A stretch of DNA of 64,000 nt from assembly GCF_030252345.1 (NCBI RefSeq), contig NZ_CP126980.1:2557501-2621500 (forward strand), in the 5' to 3' direction. This document shows, in pieces, positions 63,885-64,000 of this stretch; the first letter of the stretch is position 1; every line of letters begins with the position of its first letter. Below the pieces are notes generated by a model, which worked only from the letters and a program-made list of their open reading frames with translations, was not told the origin of the DNA and made no database searches. Position numbers and translations under genes: made by a program. Origin of the DNA: Actinoplanes oblitus (GTDB lineage: Bacteria > Actinomycetota > Actinomycetes > Mycobacteriales > Micromonosporaceae).

Positions 63885-64000
63885 ATGTCCGCCGAAGCCG
63901 CCCGTGCCGCCGAACTGCTCACCCAGCTGTCCAACCCCGCCCGCCTGCGCGCCTTCGCCGAGCTGGTCCGCCGGGGTGGCGAGGGATCGTCCCTCGCCGA
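63885..64000 (+). CDS. Start of an ArsR-like regulator, cut by the window end
   Basis: 38 codons are visible: MSAEAARAAELLTQLSNPARLRAFAELVRRG. LSNPARLRAFAELV matches the first helices of ArsR-type or DUF2087-linked winged-helix proteins. The rest lies outside the window. It is divergent from the LPMO gene across 240 bases, where I see no distinct operator. Confidence 0.6.
   Translation, partial: MSAEAARAAELLTQLSNPARLRAFAELVRRGGEGSSLA

Overview
The window is very GC-rich, densely coding actinobacterial DNA. GTG starts are frequent, and many gene pairs overlap as ATGA, GTGA or TGATG. The gene content points to the Micromonosporaceae, and Actinoplanes would be my first guess from memory of families: a caspase-like protein with a beta-propeller, a class F sortase, DUF2510, DUF389, DUF3152, DUF3159 and DUF4173 proteins, and many secreted polysaccharide hydrolases. 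It reads as a chromosomal segment. I see no insertion sequence, integrase, CRISPR array, tRNA, rRNA or origin.

Layout. 1-5 kb: a WD40 protein cut by the left edge, a PLP aminotransferase and an EEP-fold hydrolase. 5-11 kb: one giant gene joining a caspase-fold domain that has lost its catalytic residues, a long repetitive spacer, one membrane helix and a YVTN beta-propeller. 11-19 kb: a DUF389 membrane protein, a small protein, a membrane-anchored helix-hairpin-helix protein, a secreted GH55-like beta-helix enzyme, a class F sortase with a surface-protein partner, a DUF2510 protein and the decayed remains of a DrrAB-type exporter. 19-23 kb: two divergent secreted peptidases. 23-29 kb: a taurine/nitrate-type ABC importer, an IclR regulator and an OFA-family transporter that appears to have lost several helices. 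29-38 kb: a glycosyltransferase, a PBP-polysaccharide deacetylase fusion, a DUF4173 protein, a CYTH-like protein and an RsbA-like anti-sigma factor. 38-43 kb: a broken duplicate fragment of a downstream radical SAM gene, a two-RCK potassium channel with a small membrane partner, and a second tripeptidyl-aminopeptidase-like hydrolase.

43-49 kb is a divergent xylan locus. One enzyme carries a GH10 xylanase, a CBM13 lectin and a GH62 arabinofuranosidase; facing it is a GH3 beta-xylosidase. 49-54 kb holds a radical SAM protein, a DUF3152 protein, a DedA-PAP2 fusion with a degenerate phosphatase half and a nucleotidyltransferase. 54-60 kb is a protocatechuate island: pobA and its IclR regulator face pcaH-pcaG-pcaB-pcaL. 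60-64 kb carries a SnoaL-like protein, an AraC regulator, a DUF3159 protein, an AA10 lytic polysaccharide monooxygenase with CBM2, and the start of an ArsR-like regulator.

Read together, the window suits a soil organism that takes plant material apart. It carries xylan debranching and cleavage, beta-1,3-glucan hydrolysis and oxidative polysaccharide cleavage. It also opens 4-hydroxybenzoate and protocatechuate, which derive from lignin. Short operator-like palindromes support coordinated control: one exact and one partial CebR-type box, GAAA-TTTC motifs at the xylan locus, and a pair of TTCCRCTNNNYGGAA sites around the pob/pca regulator. Broken or eroded genes recur across the window: the DrrAB pair, the OFA transporter, the radical SAM fragment, and two pseudo-enzyme domains. 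Tandem repeats are also unusually common, inside genes and between them.
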